Shown here piece by piece: positions 1 to 11,736 of a stretch of DNA of 64,000 bases. Within the stretch, counting starts at the first letter, position 1; each line of letters begins with the position of its first letter. Source of the stretch: Pyrrhosoma nymphula (taxonomy: Eukaryota; Arthropoda; Insecta; Odonata; Coenagrionidae); the NCBI GenBank assembly GCA_963573305.1, contig OY754332.1, forward strand, positions 142,965,977 to 143,029,976, in the 5' to 3' direction. Position numbers and translations under genes: made by a program. Under the pieces are notes generated by a model. That model was not told the DNA's origin, searched no databases, and saw nothing but the letters and a program-made list of their open reading frames with translations.

Positions 1-1055
1 GAGAAGAGAGACCACAAAACCATAAATTAGATATTTCGCATTCACCGCAATCCCACTTCCTGATGGTAATTTGAATTCGTCCGCATACCGACCAAAATAA
101 AGCCACCATGGGCATTCATTATCACAGGCAGCAGTCTATCAAGCCGAGGGCGTTCCCGACGGAGACTAATGGCACCTAAGGTCTCACACATCAGGTCTCC
201 CGCTGCTCTCCTATTCCCCGCTGCAAAAATGAAATCAATTAGCGGAATTTTACTCCCGCACAGCGTACCACAAAATCAATTCCATCCGGCTTATTTCCCA
301 CTGGCAATGTGTTTTCGTGCAATTAAATGAATATGCGGCATTTCCATTGAATATTTATTTTTTTTGCCAATATCCAGAATTTTGAAATAATGGATGCAAA
401 ATATCGGGGTATTTCTTTTTCCTCTTTCCGAGCGTCAGAAAAAGCCGCAGGACAATCCAGACCATTCCAGCATCGAGTGTGGAAAACGCAAAATTTATTC
501 CACCAAAAAATGACCGCGAACACCCAAATCCAATCAGAAGGCGGTTCTTTGGAATTTAATTTGGAACTGCATCCGCGAAATAACAGAACGATGAGAAGCT
601 CCAGCGCCGAGTTCATTTCGTGGCCTTCTTTCCGGTATTCCTGCAGGAATCCATGGAAATCCATCTATTCGTTAGTTCCGCTTGAAAGAAATTCATCGGG
701 GTGGCAAGTGGGTAGGCTTCCGGACAATCTTTACTTTTTTCTCTATCATTGAATAAACTCGAAATGAAATTGTCCTTGACACAAGGTTAAAAAACATAAT
801 AGAAATGCGGCTTGATAAAATGAGTGAATGCCGCAGAGAAATAGCATGGCTTAAATTTATCGAATTCAATGATCTCCGTCAGGCGCTGTCAACACAATGC
901 AAAATCCTACTTGGGCAAGTTGAAGGTGAAGAAACGGTGTTACGGAAAGCTGTTCCATTTGGATAACAGTAAAATGTAACCACCAAGAACTGAAGACAGA
1001 AACCCACCAGTTAATAACAGACGGGTTGTGTCAGGCGAAACTTTGTGGAACTTGC
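1..1055. other. No gene seen; unannotated AT-rich sequence
   Basis: Short overlapping frames occur on both strands (for example 323-664 minus and 390-752 plus), but none shows a recognisable domain, consistent codon bias or a splice context I can defend. I see no repeat with a second copy in the window. Confidence 0.5.
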
Positions 1056-1292
1056 TTAACTTTGCGAAATGGAAGCTGATAATTAGTAATTTCACATAAG
1101 CTTTATTAACGACCTAGGTTTCGACTTATGAAGTCATCATGAGGTAAATGCATAAGAAAACCTTATGAGTTTTCTTATGTAAAAAGAGTTTTCTTATGCA
1201 TGTACCTGATGATGACTTCATAAGTAGAGACCTAGGTCGTTAATAAAGTTTATGAGGAATTACTAAGTTACAGCTTTCATTTAACAAAGTTA
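1056..1292. repeat. Foldback element with hammerhead-like motif in both arms
   Basis: Two inverted arms of roughly 100 bp (about 1056-1160 and 1187-1292) flank a short spacer; identity is visibly imperfect, about 85 percent by eye. Each arm carries a CTGATGA-type box, a GACTT/AAGTC hairpin, GAA and the 8-base palindrome ACCTAGGT followed by C. The plus-strand copy has an intact CTGATGA (1206-1212) but GAG instead of GAA. The minus-strand copy has intact GAA (1120-1122) but CTCATGA (1137-1143). Each arm therefore lost a different core base, as expected for decay after duplication. Palindromes lie at 1112-1119 and 1230-1237. It may be the paired termini of a Penelope-like element or an independent foldback repeat. 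Confidence 0.7.
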
Positions 1293-1639
1293 ATAACAAT
1301 AATCCACAACTTATTCGTGTTCTTATCAAAGAAGAATTACCTAATAATGCGCATAACTTTTAAACCACTATCCCTACGAGTAATCGTTGCTCAGAAAGTT
1401 TGTGCATTAGATATAATTGCTCGGAAAGATTAGATATCGACGGCTATTGCAAGGACAAAACATAATTTCATCCCTTATTTCATTTACCTAAGCACCATCA
1501 AATAATACATACTAGTTAGAGTATAATCTTTCAAAACGATTGCAGAGCGAAATTTATATATAAGCGACCATTGCTCGGAAAGTTTTTACTTTTAAGGCAG
1601 TGTCAACAAAAAATGCATTTTACGTAACATCTTATTTTA

Positions 1640-1970
1640 CCATAAAATACCAGATGCAGTATTTGGAAGAGAAAAATCCATCTTTCGTAACCTAAAACAA
1701 CCCGTATTGTATTGGGAGGTTTCAAGGATGGAGAGGCGAGCAAGGAATTTTCGCGTAATACCGCGATTTTTACTTCCCAAGACAAACATTGATTCCTTGA
1801 TACGCTCCACATACAACCCGAGACTTCCGGCATTCTCACGTCTCTTAATCTCCCCATCCATCCTTCCATCTTTCACAAGCATTTGGCCAAGGTACATAAA
1901 GTCGTCCTCTTGTTCAATTATTTCACCATTCTCTCTAGTGATACAATCACTCTTCCCGTTCTTCTAGCCA
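1640..1970 (-). mobile_element. LINE fragment, post-reverse-transcriptase region
   Basis: The minus strand encodes a broken peptide containing FMYLGQMLVKDGRMDGEIKRR. This matches the conserved F-x-YLG-x-x-x-x-x-DGR-x-x-x-EI-x-R segment that follows the reverse transcriptase domain in many insect non-LTR retrotransposons. Before it stands an ENGEIIEQ-like stretch, also typical of this region. The frame is interrupted (two overlapping minus frames, 1603-1869 and 1637-1897), so the copy is dead. The 2041-2146 minus frame may be a further upstream remnant but has no motif I recognise. The family looks the same as the larger copy at 48.8-51.3 kb. Confidence 0.65.
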
Positions 1971-3695
1971 AAAACCACCACTGTGGTATTTGGCGCACTA
2001 TCCTCAATGTTATGTGACGATTGTGACCAGAGGATTATCACGCCAGGTGTTGGTGGCGCGAATATTCCGCTCATTGTTAGGAGCACGCAAGAGGGAGAGG
2101 CAATGAGATTTGAGGAGAAGCGCCAACTTCCCCTTCGGCGGAACAACGCATATGCAGGGTGACCTGGGTCTGTTCTAATCTACCACTAATTGATTTCGAT
2201 ACACGATATCCCTGCGATGCCATGACGAGATGTCAAGCGGCGAATACATAAATGCAGCTACGTGGTGACTGAGGTTATAGGTGTATCATACGATAGGGAA
2301 AACTATTTAATCTAAAGAAATCATATCATTGAATGCCGCACTAGCCCTGCAAGTTTTCTCATAGTCTTAGCTCAACTGATGTACGTTAACACGCCATACC
2401 CAACTTCTTAACCAATGATCTCATTAAAATCACTCAAATAAATTGTAAATTTAATGCAGCCAATGCATTACTCTCTCCTTGCATGCAAATAACGATTCCA
2501 TTTTATTTCCAAGTTAAATGCTGACCGATGCCGAAAGAGGGTAATCTTTAAATACAAAGTTGTAGAAATTAACTGCAACTGAAATAAGTGAAAACTATAC
2601 GTAACCGAAAATTTATACCGCATGTTGTAACAATTCATTAAAGCTTGCTTAAAATACTAAAGGATCCGTTTCATTAATAACAGCAAAACTCCAAAAATGT
2701 GCAATATCCTGTTTTGAATTTCTGCCAGTTTTTTTTTAATTCACGTTAATTATATTTATTTTATTAAATTTTATTTACTGAATTATTGTGCTCACAAAAA
2801 TCAATCACATAGAGACAGATACAGAAAGACATTCTGCAATCACAGAAAAAGAGTTCAAACAAAGCCTCAAAAAAAGTATATCCGAAATAGGTTTTTCTCA
2901 TTCGAAGTATTTTTATGCAAAAAAGACAGAGAAAGTGAGGATATAATTTAAAAAATTATGTAACTAAATGTATCCTTTTTTAAGTAATTGAGACTCATCG
3001 GAGCAACATTAGTATTATATTTTGAGCTCCGCTTTCCACTGGTAATCTATGTTCATTCATCAAACCATGTACGAGTTACTGTGGAGCAATTTCAATTTAA
3101 ATTACTCGAAATAGAATAAGCAAAAATGGAAAACGAAACTTTTAGAATTGCGAAGAAGCCATTTGCATTCCCTAGCATTGAAAGAAGTGCACTAACTAAA
3201 ATATTTTGAAATATTGCCGATTTAATGTTGAAATGAGGGACGTTTAAGTCGTGAATAAATTCGACAGTGTCGGGCGATATATGGTGGAACAGCATTTTAG
3301 TACTTAAATAAAACTACAGTAATTGTACTGTCCACTTAAATTTTAATGTAAATATTACACAACACGTGTTGTGTTATTTGTACACGTGTTGTATTATTCA
3401 TACATGCCAAATTATGAAGCACAGGTAGTCATTGTATTTGAGCAAGAAAATTACGAATTTTTCCATTTTAACGTTCCACAAGTTTCTTATACACACTACC
3501 GCTCCATTCAATAATGTTTATTTATACATGACGGCAATATCTTTAATAAGTTATATCCTCAATTGAGTACGTAAAGTTGTAATCCTTATACATTTTTCAT
3601 AAGACTTGATGAGTCTCCAGGAACTTTGTTAGACTAATATACCAAATAGCATGATCAGTGACACTTTTCATACCTTTAAACTATAAAATAAACTT
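1971..3695. other. No gene seen; AT-rich spacer
   Basis: No supported gene or dispersed repeat. A small local duplication is present at about 3359-3405, where two roughly 20-base units each begin with ACACGTGTTGT. Confidence 0.4.
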
Positions 3696-3705
3696 ATTAT
3701 CTGAG

Positions 3706-3898
3706 GGAAACGGCCTGCCACGTTGGAAACACTGATTCTTGATCAGTCACCGAAGTTAAGCATCGTTGGGCTCGGCTCGAGTTGGGAGGGGTGATCCTCC
3801 GATTCTTCCGAGTGCTTTTGCCCCTGTCTGCGCGTGGCAGACGGTATTTGCGAAATGACCGTAGCCGTCGAAGCACATTAAACAAAAATACTACTATC
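3706..3898 (+). mobile_element. 5S rRNA-derived SINE (SINE3-like) with target-site duplication
   Basis: About 85 bp at the 5' end (3711-3796) resembles 5S rRNA: a GATCAGTCACCGAAGTTAAG run at 3741-3760 covers the box A region of the 5S internal promoter, and a GGGAGGGGTGATC stretch at about 3784-3796 corresponds to box C. The sequence then departs from 5S rRNA into an unrelated body of about 100 bp, ending in a short A-rich tail (AAACAAAAATAC). It is bounded by a perfect 10-bp direct repeat, ATTATCTGAG, at 3696-3705 and 3899-3908, the mark of target-primed retrotransposition. A functional 5S gene is excluded because the 3' third of 5S is missing and the ends are diverged. SINE3 elements are pol III transcribed and rely on a partner LINE. 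Confidence 0.8.
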
Positions 3899-3908
3899 AT
3901 TATCTGAG

Positions 3909-5530
3909 CGAAGAGTTACAACAAAAACTTAAAGCTAGTGTATCATACATTACTCCTCTAGCCTCTCATGCCAAGAGAAAAACGCCACGCATTTCTAATA
4001 ATTAACACAAAAGTATAAGGAAAGAGTAACCAGAAAAAAGTTCCTTTAAAGATGTGTCAGAGTCCCATCACGATTGAGGATATTTGCTCATCCCTACTCC
4101 CTTGAAGTCGGGGTTTCTCCATTGTACCTTCAGTAATTGAAAAACGTCTTCCTCCCAGCTTGAGTCTTAAAGTATCGACATAACCGTGCATTGTCATTGG
4201 AGAGCGATATCCCATCCAAATGTCTCAGCTGAAGAGGATATGCATTGGCATCAAGCGGGACCACCGACCTGCCACTAATTCTAATCTCCCAGGAACGGCA
4301 GTCTAATAATCCTTTACACGTGCAACTTTCTCTCATTTTGCCTTTGTATCTGGCTAGCGATCACGGTGAACGCGGGACTTGGGTGAATGCCGGATTAACC
4401 TCAATCTTGGTGGCAATTCCTTCGTCGATAAAACGTTCAAAATGAGAAAATAAAAAGAAGAGCAAAATGCCCTGAGGGCTGTGGGCAGGAGTGGGGTTGA
4501 GCTCTCTGTCTGGCCACCGCAAGAAAGAGCGGCTGCCTAATTTGAGCAACAAAGGCAGACGTGGACTCATGATTTCGCCGCCATTCTTATCGCAGCAAAA
4601 ACACGAGGAAAACTCGTTAAAGGCCTCTTCCACAGATTCCCTTCCACCTGAACTGCTATGTAGGGAGGATAGGGTGGGGAGGGGGGTGGCGGGTGGCCGG
4701 CAGTAGGAGTGGGGGGAGAAGGGAAGGCCGTGGAATGGGAGAGAGGTCCAGCGAAGGAAATAAAGACACAGTGTATCCTCAGAGGGAGTCGTCGGTGCTG
4801 CATGCTAAGATCGACATTACATAGGTTTACCGACATTATACACTGAGTAGGTCTAGGCTGATAATTTCTAGGGACACATCCTAGCCAAATTAATTTCTTT
4901 GACGAATTAGAGAGGATATTTTTATGTCCCATTCAACGCTGAGATTATAGAGACAACACAAATGGAGTTTTCCGAGCGCGATATAGAAATGAGACTCGCA
5001 TGAGTGCTAGCAGAAGACTATATTTATGTAAGGCAACGCAAGATCGCGAAGTGATTCAAGGGAATCAACTATGTAAGGATATTTTTATATTATTTAAACG
5101 AATAGAGATTTCTAACGTTTCGGTTTTCAGGATGTTTTCTATTGCCATTAATTTCACGTCTGTATTACAGGTGTCGTCGATGGCTAGAAAATTAGGCCAC
5201 TTATAAAAGAGTATTTAGAAAATACCGCCTAAAACATTGACACCAATTCCTGCGCAAATCCACTCAAATGGAATACTATAATCCTTGAGGTGTTTAATAA
5301 TAGGAGAGGGAATTTGAGGATAACGTATCTATCTAGAAGAGCAGTTAAAAAACGCAGAAAAAATGCTGGATTTGAGCAATAACTGACAGAAAAACAGCAA
5401 GTCCTCCTCTAGAAAGGGAAGAGCAAGAGACCTGCTTAAAAGTAGTCTGATGTTTGTCATCTCAGATTAATTTGTAAACTCCATACTGGAGGATTTCGTG
5501 TTGTATCGTCAGTCATTTCGTGAGGTGATA

Positions 5531-5533
<3 letters not shown>
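3909..5533. other. No gene seen; includes a G-rich patch
   Basis: No supported gene. About 4665-4740 is a G-rich purine stretch with several GGGG runs on the plus strand. On the minus strand near 5117-5136 a CTGAAAACC-GAAACGTTAG string resembles a collapsed form of the hammerhead-like motif seen elsewhere, but it lacks a hairpin. Confidence 0.35.

Positions 5534-5595
<62 letters not shown>
5534..5595. repeat. (TA)n microsatellite
   Basis: About 31 uninterrupted TA units. The YIYIYI peptides in overlapping frames are translation of this tract. Right after it begins a more GC-rich stretch (5600-5900) of unknown origin. Confidence 0.98.
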
Positions 5596-5597
<2 letters not shown>

Positions 5598-6364
5598 AAG
5601 AGTGATGATGCTTGTGCGAATTCAGTTCGGAGCGCAGAATTCCGACTGTCTTTGCCCGAACGGGAGGCCCGGCGGTTGGGGCGTGGTCGTAAGAGCGGCG
5701 GCTGCAATTGGCTGCACGGGAGCTGGAAGCGGCAATAGTTGGACAATCGTGGTGCGGGACCCCACACTGAGGGCAACTACAGGGCGCGCACGTTATTACT
5801 ACGGCTCGCATTGAATTGAACGTACGAAAAGGTACCCTCTCGCGCAGTTCGGGAAAAGCGAATTACAGATCGCAGCGTCTCCACAAGACCCTGTTTGAGA
5901 GACGCTCATCACTGCACTGCGGGAGGTGGACATTCAAGATGAATTCATTCCAAACGTGAGGCGGGCTGAATAGGGGTTGAAGAGGTGAATCGAGAAGTTT
6001 TCCGTTCCAAGACTCGGAAACATCCGGAATATTCCAGTTGCATAAGTTAAGCGCGAATACGAACTAAAGTGAAATTTCTATTTCTATTTCATATTTATCA
6101 GCATCAATTCTGCAATTCCATGACGATTGAACTAGCTATGTCTATGTATGTGATTTTGCATGATTTAACTTGATCTCTTGTACAAAATTAGCTGATCGTT
6201 CTGATTCGTAAAAACATCCAACATATTTCCTGATATCCGAAGATGAAAATTTGTTTTCAGATATTAATTCATACGTTTCAATTCTCACGACCTAAAATAC
6301 TAGAGTTCATGCACAATAATTCACCAGCGGTGCATGGTTGCCTTGAATCAGGTAGCATGCATTC

Positions 6365-6442
6365 TAATTTGTGTGTACCTATATATAATAGTGTGTATGT
6401 AAATGTGTATGCATATGTATGTGTATGTGTATGCATATGTAT
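6365..6442. repeat. TGTATG-type microsatellite, imperfect
   Basis: Alternating TGTATG, TGCATA and TGTGTA units form an imperfect purine/pyrimidine-alternating tract. Confidence 0.8.
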
Positions 6443-6769
6443 TAAAAATGATATAACTTTATCTAAAACCAAATATGAAGTCATTTTGATACCACACACA
6501 ACGAATTATAATAATCTATACAATATACAAATTAATTCAAAAACTTTTAAAGAAAAATGCATCTAAACAAAGAAATATTAGCATACAGGATAAGCTATTG
6601 GAAAAGAATATGTCTCCCTCGATAACCACATGTTCCGCGCGTAAATACAATGATCTTTTTTCCACTCCGATCAAAAAAGTTGCTATACTGATATATATTA
6701 GCATAATTGGATAATTTACTGAAATGCTTCAGAAGGATCAGCGGTGGTTCATGGGGGAGACGTCATTTT

Positions 6770-7030
6770 TACCGCGAAGGATAATTGGGTAGGCTGTTAC
6801 AGGCAGGAAAGAAACCTGGCGTCAGCAGAACGCCACGAAGTCCACACTTTCTAAGTCCTATCCGACGGGCGGAGTACTACACCCCAAGTGCTCTTCGCAC
6901 GACACTTTAGTAGGGAGCTAGATTCCACAGAAAAACCTCCGTCCCCACCGAGAAACAAACTCGGACCCTCGGGATGGAAGTATTCCAGCCACCACACCAA
7001 CCCATTTGGAACAAGTATTACTACGCCTTC
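6770..7030 (-). mobile_element. tRNA-derived SINE with conserved core, near full length
   Basis: Read on the minus strand, the element starts with a tRNA-like head (about 7015 down to 6935): GGTGTGGTGGCTGGAATAC in the A-box region and GGTCCGAG in the B-box region. It then reaches the shared core near 6862-6785: CCCGTCGGATAGGAC, then GGCGTTCTGCTGACG and a CAGGTTTCTTTCCTGCC segment. The same core order recurs at 26.6, 39.3, 48.7 and 61.9 kb, so this is one SINE superfamily in the window. The overlapping reading frames 6851-7478 are fortuitous. Confidence 0.7.
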
Positions 7031-8033
7031 GTTCGGACTTACCTCGGCTGCTTCTCGGCCGTGGAGGGCTCCCGCTGCAGGGAGGAGCGGTGATTGGTCG
7101 CGCGCGGGCCATATGCGAGAGCGGTGTCGCGTTGCCCGGCGACCGTCGAGGGGACAAGGTACGCGGAGACGAGCGAAGTGCACTGCCCGAGGTCCTATGC
7201 CCGTCTGATTCAAACAACTCCCGGAACTCACAAAAAACCAAAGGGACGACCAGTGGAGGGGGCCAGGGATACAGGCAGCTCGCCTCCCATGAACACAAAT
7301 AAACCAGCTCCGACAAATACAAAACAACCTCTAGATGAATGAGAAAGGAATAGCTGTTTCTAGCAAGTACATTGCCCGGATGTTTTGCGAGGACTAAGTA
7401 CTTGAACTCTATTGTGGTGATCATATTCCGGTAGATATAGCTATTGTTAAGGGATTCGAGAAAAAAAATGGTCTCCATATCAAGAAAATGCGTTTACGTG
7501 AACGTTTTGTCACAAAATTAAATATGGCAACATTAAATTTTTACTGAAAATGGTATAGGATATGTTTTTTCTCTCAAATTAAACGTCAACGTTTCCATTG
7601 TGATGTCAACTAGTATTACTCATGCGCGCAAATATGATTGCGTGATTAATAGAAACTGCATCGGGCCTGGGGTATCATCCTGTATTTCGTAAGGTCCGAA
7701 ACGATCGATCGTGTTTCCAAACCCTCCGACATATTTCCGTACCAACTGGATCTCCACTACCGACGGAGCCGTCTCAGGAGAGATTATGCAATTTGAGCAC
7801 CATTCCAGTCGGTTGTAATTTAATTTTATTGTATTTGAAAACTTTGAATCGAAATCGTCCATTTAAGAATCATTTTACCACAATAGCAGAAATACCAGAA
7901 TCGTCCACAGTGAATACTGCGGATGATTCTTTGGCGATTATTACGAAATAATATTCCGGTGCTCGAATATGCTGGATATCCTAACTATGGAGAAGTTATT
8001 GGTGGCGGCCGATACAATGTGGAATTCCATTGT

Positions 8034-8320
8034 AGGAAAAGGATAAATTACTTTGCACTATTCCACTGGAGAAATATGATTCATTGAGTCGACATGTTTC
8101 ACTGCACTGCAGCATCATCAGGACTGAATACAAGATAGTTAATTTTGAATATATAGTCACAACCATTCCTTCCTTCCTTCCTCCCTCCCCATGTGACTAT
8201 ATATTCAGAATTAACTATCTTGTATTCAGTCCTGATGATGCTGCAGTGCAGTGAAACATGTCGACTCAATGAATCATATTTCTCCAGTGGAATGGTGCAA
8301 AGTAATTTATCCTTGTCCTA
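8034..8320. repeat. Foldback element, ~125-bp arms, with hammerhead-like motif
   Basis: Arms at about 8034-8160 and 8191-8320 are inverted copies with only a few mismatches; the 30-bp spacer is a pyrimidine-rich CCTT/CCTC tract. Short direct repeats (TCCTAACTATGGAG at about 7979-7992 and TCCTAATTATGGAG at about 8316-8329) flank the structure. Both arms carry the CTGATGA/GAAACATGTC module described separately. The near identity points to a fairly recent duplication or to gene conversion between the arms. Confidence 0.85.
8223..8271 (+). ncRNA. Candidate type I hammerhead ribozyme motif (mirror copy 8082-8130 minus)
   Basis: The order is stem I 5' strand (8223-8231), CTGATGA (8232-8238), a hairpin CTGC-AGT-GCAG (8241-8251), GAA (8253-8255), the palindrome ACATGT (8256-8261), C (8262) and stem I 3' strand (8263-8271). 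Stem I forms AGTC/GACT plus three further pairs and a T-G pair after one C-C mismatch. GTC at 8260-8262 is a canonical cleavage triplet. The two unpaired bases after CTGATGA and one before GAA are not canonical, so self-cleavage is unproven. The self-complementary helix III is what a dimeric hammerhead would use. Confidence 0.45.
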
Positions 8321-8329
8321 ATTATGGAG

Positions 8330-10190
8330 CTATTTACGTACTTGATAGCACAAAAAAGTAAAACATTTTGAGAAACCAAGAGAGTATAATGCAATACCGC
8401 GGAATTCCAGCTGTCTAGAGGTTTTACGCTCAGACTGTCACTTTTATTAACTTATCTTCAACTTTTTCATTACTTTGAATAGCTACCCTAATTCTATGAA
8501 CAAGTTATGTTGCTATTGCAAGCATAAAATTAACCAATTAGGACTATATATCCAAATGTATTATCCATTTGCTTCGGGGTATCTCAAGCCTACCGACTGA
8601 TTCTCTGTGGTACCGACAGCCTATCTGTAGGATCCACTGACTGCAGTTTGCCGGCGCACTAACCGTATGCGTACAGAATCGCACAGCTGTTCTCTCTGAG
8701 TTGGTGTGACGACACAGGAGACGGAGATGTTCCGTGCCGATCGGTGCGGAGATACGTAATGACCCGCCTGGAATGAGGCTGGAGTTCTGTCACCTCTCGA
8801 TGGCTCTGAGGTTCCATATTAAAAAATAATTTATGATAAAACAAGTTGCTCCGGTATTGCAAAAAATAAAACACTAATACTTGGCTCGATTTTTAGAAGA
8901 AAAAACATCAAATAATATATTTATTCGGATGGCATTATTTGGATAACCTTCACAGCCAATTTACGTCCTTCCTGGCATGTTTATATCGCAACCCAATTCA
9001 TTTTATTTAAATTTTCCGCTGACTAAAATCGTCCTTAACAACGTCCCGAACACAATAACTCATATGTTTGCATTACTACTCAGGGCGTGGAGGGATCAAG
9101 TTATCAAAATATTTTAACGGAAACCTGCTTCACTAGTACACATTTCAGTTTATTAATACTTGCTAGCCGCTTCCACTATACAATCACGCTTTCTGTTACT
9201 TTACCCAGCACATCTCTCAGAAAATGCACAGTGAAACTTGAAAACAAAAGTTATTAAAAATGTTTTCCATGAGATATATTTTATTTTGGCATACTTCTTT
9301 ATGCTGGCTGGAGACTTAATTAAGGGAAGATTTAAAGCAACAGAATACGCCTACCTTCCTTGATGAAATGCTCTGATGAATACTCAACGGTTTGTCGAAT
9401 CAAAAATCACAAAATCGCTACAAAAAATTTTGATATCGTGCCGTAGAACTCAGGTGCATTTTCTAATTTATTTATTCGCCCTCATTTTTCTTCAACCAGA
9501 GTTGATCCGTCTCAATGACCTATAATTTGACTAAGTGATGCATGAATTGACGAAAGGATCGCCTACTCTTGTATCCATAATGATTAAAATTTACTTTCTA
9601 GTGACGTGAAGGAAGAACCGAAGAAAGACAGCAAATAAAGCATAAGCTCACACCGGTCATGGATAAAGTAGCATAAATCATCACTTAAATTAATACTACA
9701 AGCAAGTGCAGGTACCAGTCATGATGACGTAAGAATCTCAGCCACAACGGCGCTGATTAGTGAAAAAGCAGTAGAGGGATCGTGTCCGATAACCAGGTCA
9801 CACATCCGTTATGCATCAGTTTACCACAAATCTAAGAGATCTTATCTGGACATTATAAATTAACATAGCTCCTTCTCTCTGCGATAAATTCAATATGCAT
9901 GCTTCAAAATCTACGATACAGATTGGCTTTTCTAAAATAACATCTATCTCTTTTTCAAAGTATTTTTCCACTAACCATCTGGTAAAGCCACGTATTTTAT
10001 AATTCAACACTGTTCACCACGAATCGGCGCTTCTGGTCGGGAGTATTGTAAGGAGCAGGAGGTAGGGTGCAAGGGAGGAGAGAAGCCTTCGACCAGAAAG
10101 GCCTGCCATTGATGAACGGTAAGGGAACTAACTTTTCATCCAACGGACGGAGTGATGTACTTTGAAGTGCCAAGTAGGAAACGGATTGCA
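8330..10190. other. No gene seen; AT-rich spacer
   Basis: No supported coding or RNA gene. About 10020-10190 may be the diverged body of the SINE whose head follows, since on the minus strand it has CTCCGTCCGTTGGATGA, resembling the shared SINE core. Confidence 0.35.
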
Positions 10191-10194
10191 TAAA

Positions 10195-10290
10195 AAAATT
10201 CCATCACTGTCGGTATGAGAACCCGGGCCCCCCGCGTGGAATGCAAGTACCCCAGCCACTTCTCTAATCCTACCTTTATTGCGTACTTTT
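10195..10290 (-). mobile_element. tRNA-derived SINE head
   Basis: On the minus strand AGTGGCTGGGGTACTTGCAT is followed by GGCCCGGGTTCTCATACC, matching the A- and B-box regions of the SINE at 6.9 and 39.6 kb. The B box is degenerate (GGGTTCTCA instead of GGTTCGA). The body at lower coordinates is strongly diverged. Confidence 0.55.
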
Positions 10291-10599
10291 TTCCACCTGC
10301 GCGCCCTATATTTAAGCTCTTCAGCCATCACAATTCATAGAAAATCCGAAACGAAGGGAGGAGGAGGCAGGTTATTTTCCTCGCAAAACGCTCCGTTGTC
10401 GGTTATTCGCAGAAAAAAATAAAGGATTGGCTGGGGGAGTTGGAAGAATATCCACCACAACGGATTCTGTATATTTGAAGTGCCCCTGGAGGGTCCACAG
10501 AGACTCCTGCAAGAGAGAGTTGCAAGTCACAAAGTTTGAGACACCCACGGCGAGCAAAGCTGCATTAACCCTCGCGTAAAACGGTGTGCATTCCTCCAG

Positions 10600-11175
10600 T
10601 GGAGAAGCATTAGGGAAGGCGAGCCAGGAGGAGACTTCATCTAGCTCTAATTCCCTTCCCCACCGAGTCCCCAAAGCAACCAGCCCCCTTAAAAAATACG
10701 GGAAGGTTTACAGAAAAAATAAGAGGTGGGATCCGAGGGTAAAAAATGAAAAGAAAAAAAGGTTCGTCTCACCCTACGAGCTGTGACGGGCGATTTTTTT
10801 TATCCAAGCGCATCCCTCCAGTCCCCGGAATTCTTTTTTACTTCCTTCTTTTTTCACACAAAAAGAACCCCACCCCCCACCCAAAAACGGAAAGTTTCTC
10901 GTGGTTTCGTGGATCGGTCGGGTGGGAGACTTGGGTGGCGGAGAGAGAGCCGGGGAGACGTATGAAGCTGCGACCCCCCCCCCCCCTTGCGCCCATCTCG
11001 GAAGTGTGGGGAGAGGTAGGGGAGCGGCAGCAGCAAGGTGGTCGCTGGAAGGAAGGAAGGAAGGAACGGGGGATTCGGCGAAGGGAAGAAGGAACCTGAG
11101 GAGGGTGAATCGGCGGCGGGAAAACGGGGACGAGAAGGACCCGGCGGAACGTCTCCCCCTCAGCCCCGAGAGGAC
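10600..11175. other. GC-rich, purine/pyrimidine-skewed block
   Basis: Contains a run of about 12 C at 10975-10986, GGAAGGAAGG repeats (11049-11066) and many CGG/GGCG units. Frames on both strands give proline- and arginine-rich low-complexity peptides that I do not regard as genes. I cannot show that it is a promoter. Confidence 0.5.
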
Positions 11176-11404
11176 ATAAATACATAAACATGTATCATTT
11201 GAGAAACAGCTACATTTGAAATCGGAATCCATCCACCAACACCACATTCCTTGAGCTCACCCACTACCGGCGTCTTCTGTCTCATTCGTCCGCTTCGGTT
11301 TGAGCGGCGAATGAGTGTTATCACCATCTTTGAGCATGTAAATGAATGTAGGAACGTTAACACGAATGCTTGCATGCATACTTCAAGGTTAATGTAAATT
11401 TTGG

Positions 11405-11475
11405 GTGGTTATCTCAACGATCAGAGCATCCGACGCAAAATAGGACGGTTCCGGTTCGTTTCCCGGTCCAATCGA
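11405..11475 (+). mobile_element. tRNA-like SINE head fragment
   Basis: ATCTCAACGATCAGAGCATC resembles a tRNA A-box region and CCGGTTCGTTTCCCGG a B box (GGTTCGANTCC with T for A), about 45 bases apart as in tRNAs. The acceptor ends do not pair, so it is a tRNA-derived repeat rather than a tRNA gene. Confidence 0.4.
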
Positions 11476-11736
11476 ACTTTTTGCGCTCGGAATAGGCCAT
11501 TTCTTCCACCTTCACACCTCCGTTGCGTTCGTCCATTTGATTTGTCTAATATCCGTTACTTTCTCCTTGTATGAAAGGTATAAAATAATTTCTGTTGATG
11601 CTATTAAGCATATTTTATAAATTATCTACGGGGAAAGCGCTCTTAGCGGTCGATGCGCAGAAATAAATGTATAGTTTTAAACACAGTGACACGAAAATAA
11701 AAAAGAGAGGAAACTCACAAATAGTATTGTGTCCGA

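Noticed and set aside
1384..1590. Repeated TTGCTCGGAAAG-type 12-mers (three occurrences) as a CRISPR-like or regulatory array
   Set aside because: Only three short, unevenly spaced, partly mismatched occurrences.
3711..3870. Functional 5S rRNA gene
   Set aside because: Only the 5' two thirds resemble 5S, with many changes; the 3' part is unrelated and the unit is flanked by a target-site duplication, so it is a SINE.
5117..5136. CTGAAAACC-GAAACGTTAG (minus strand) as a hammerhead-like module
   Set aside because: The hairpin between box and GAA is missing; it may be a collapsed remnant but is not supportable.
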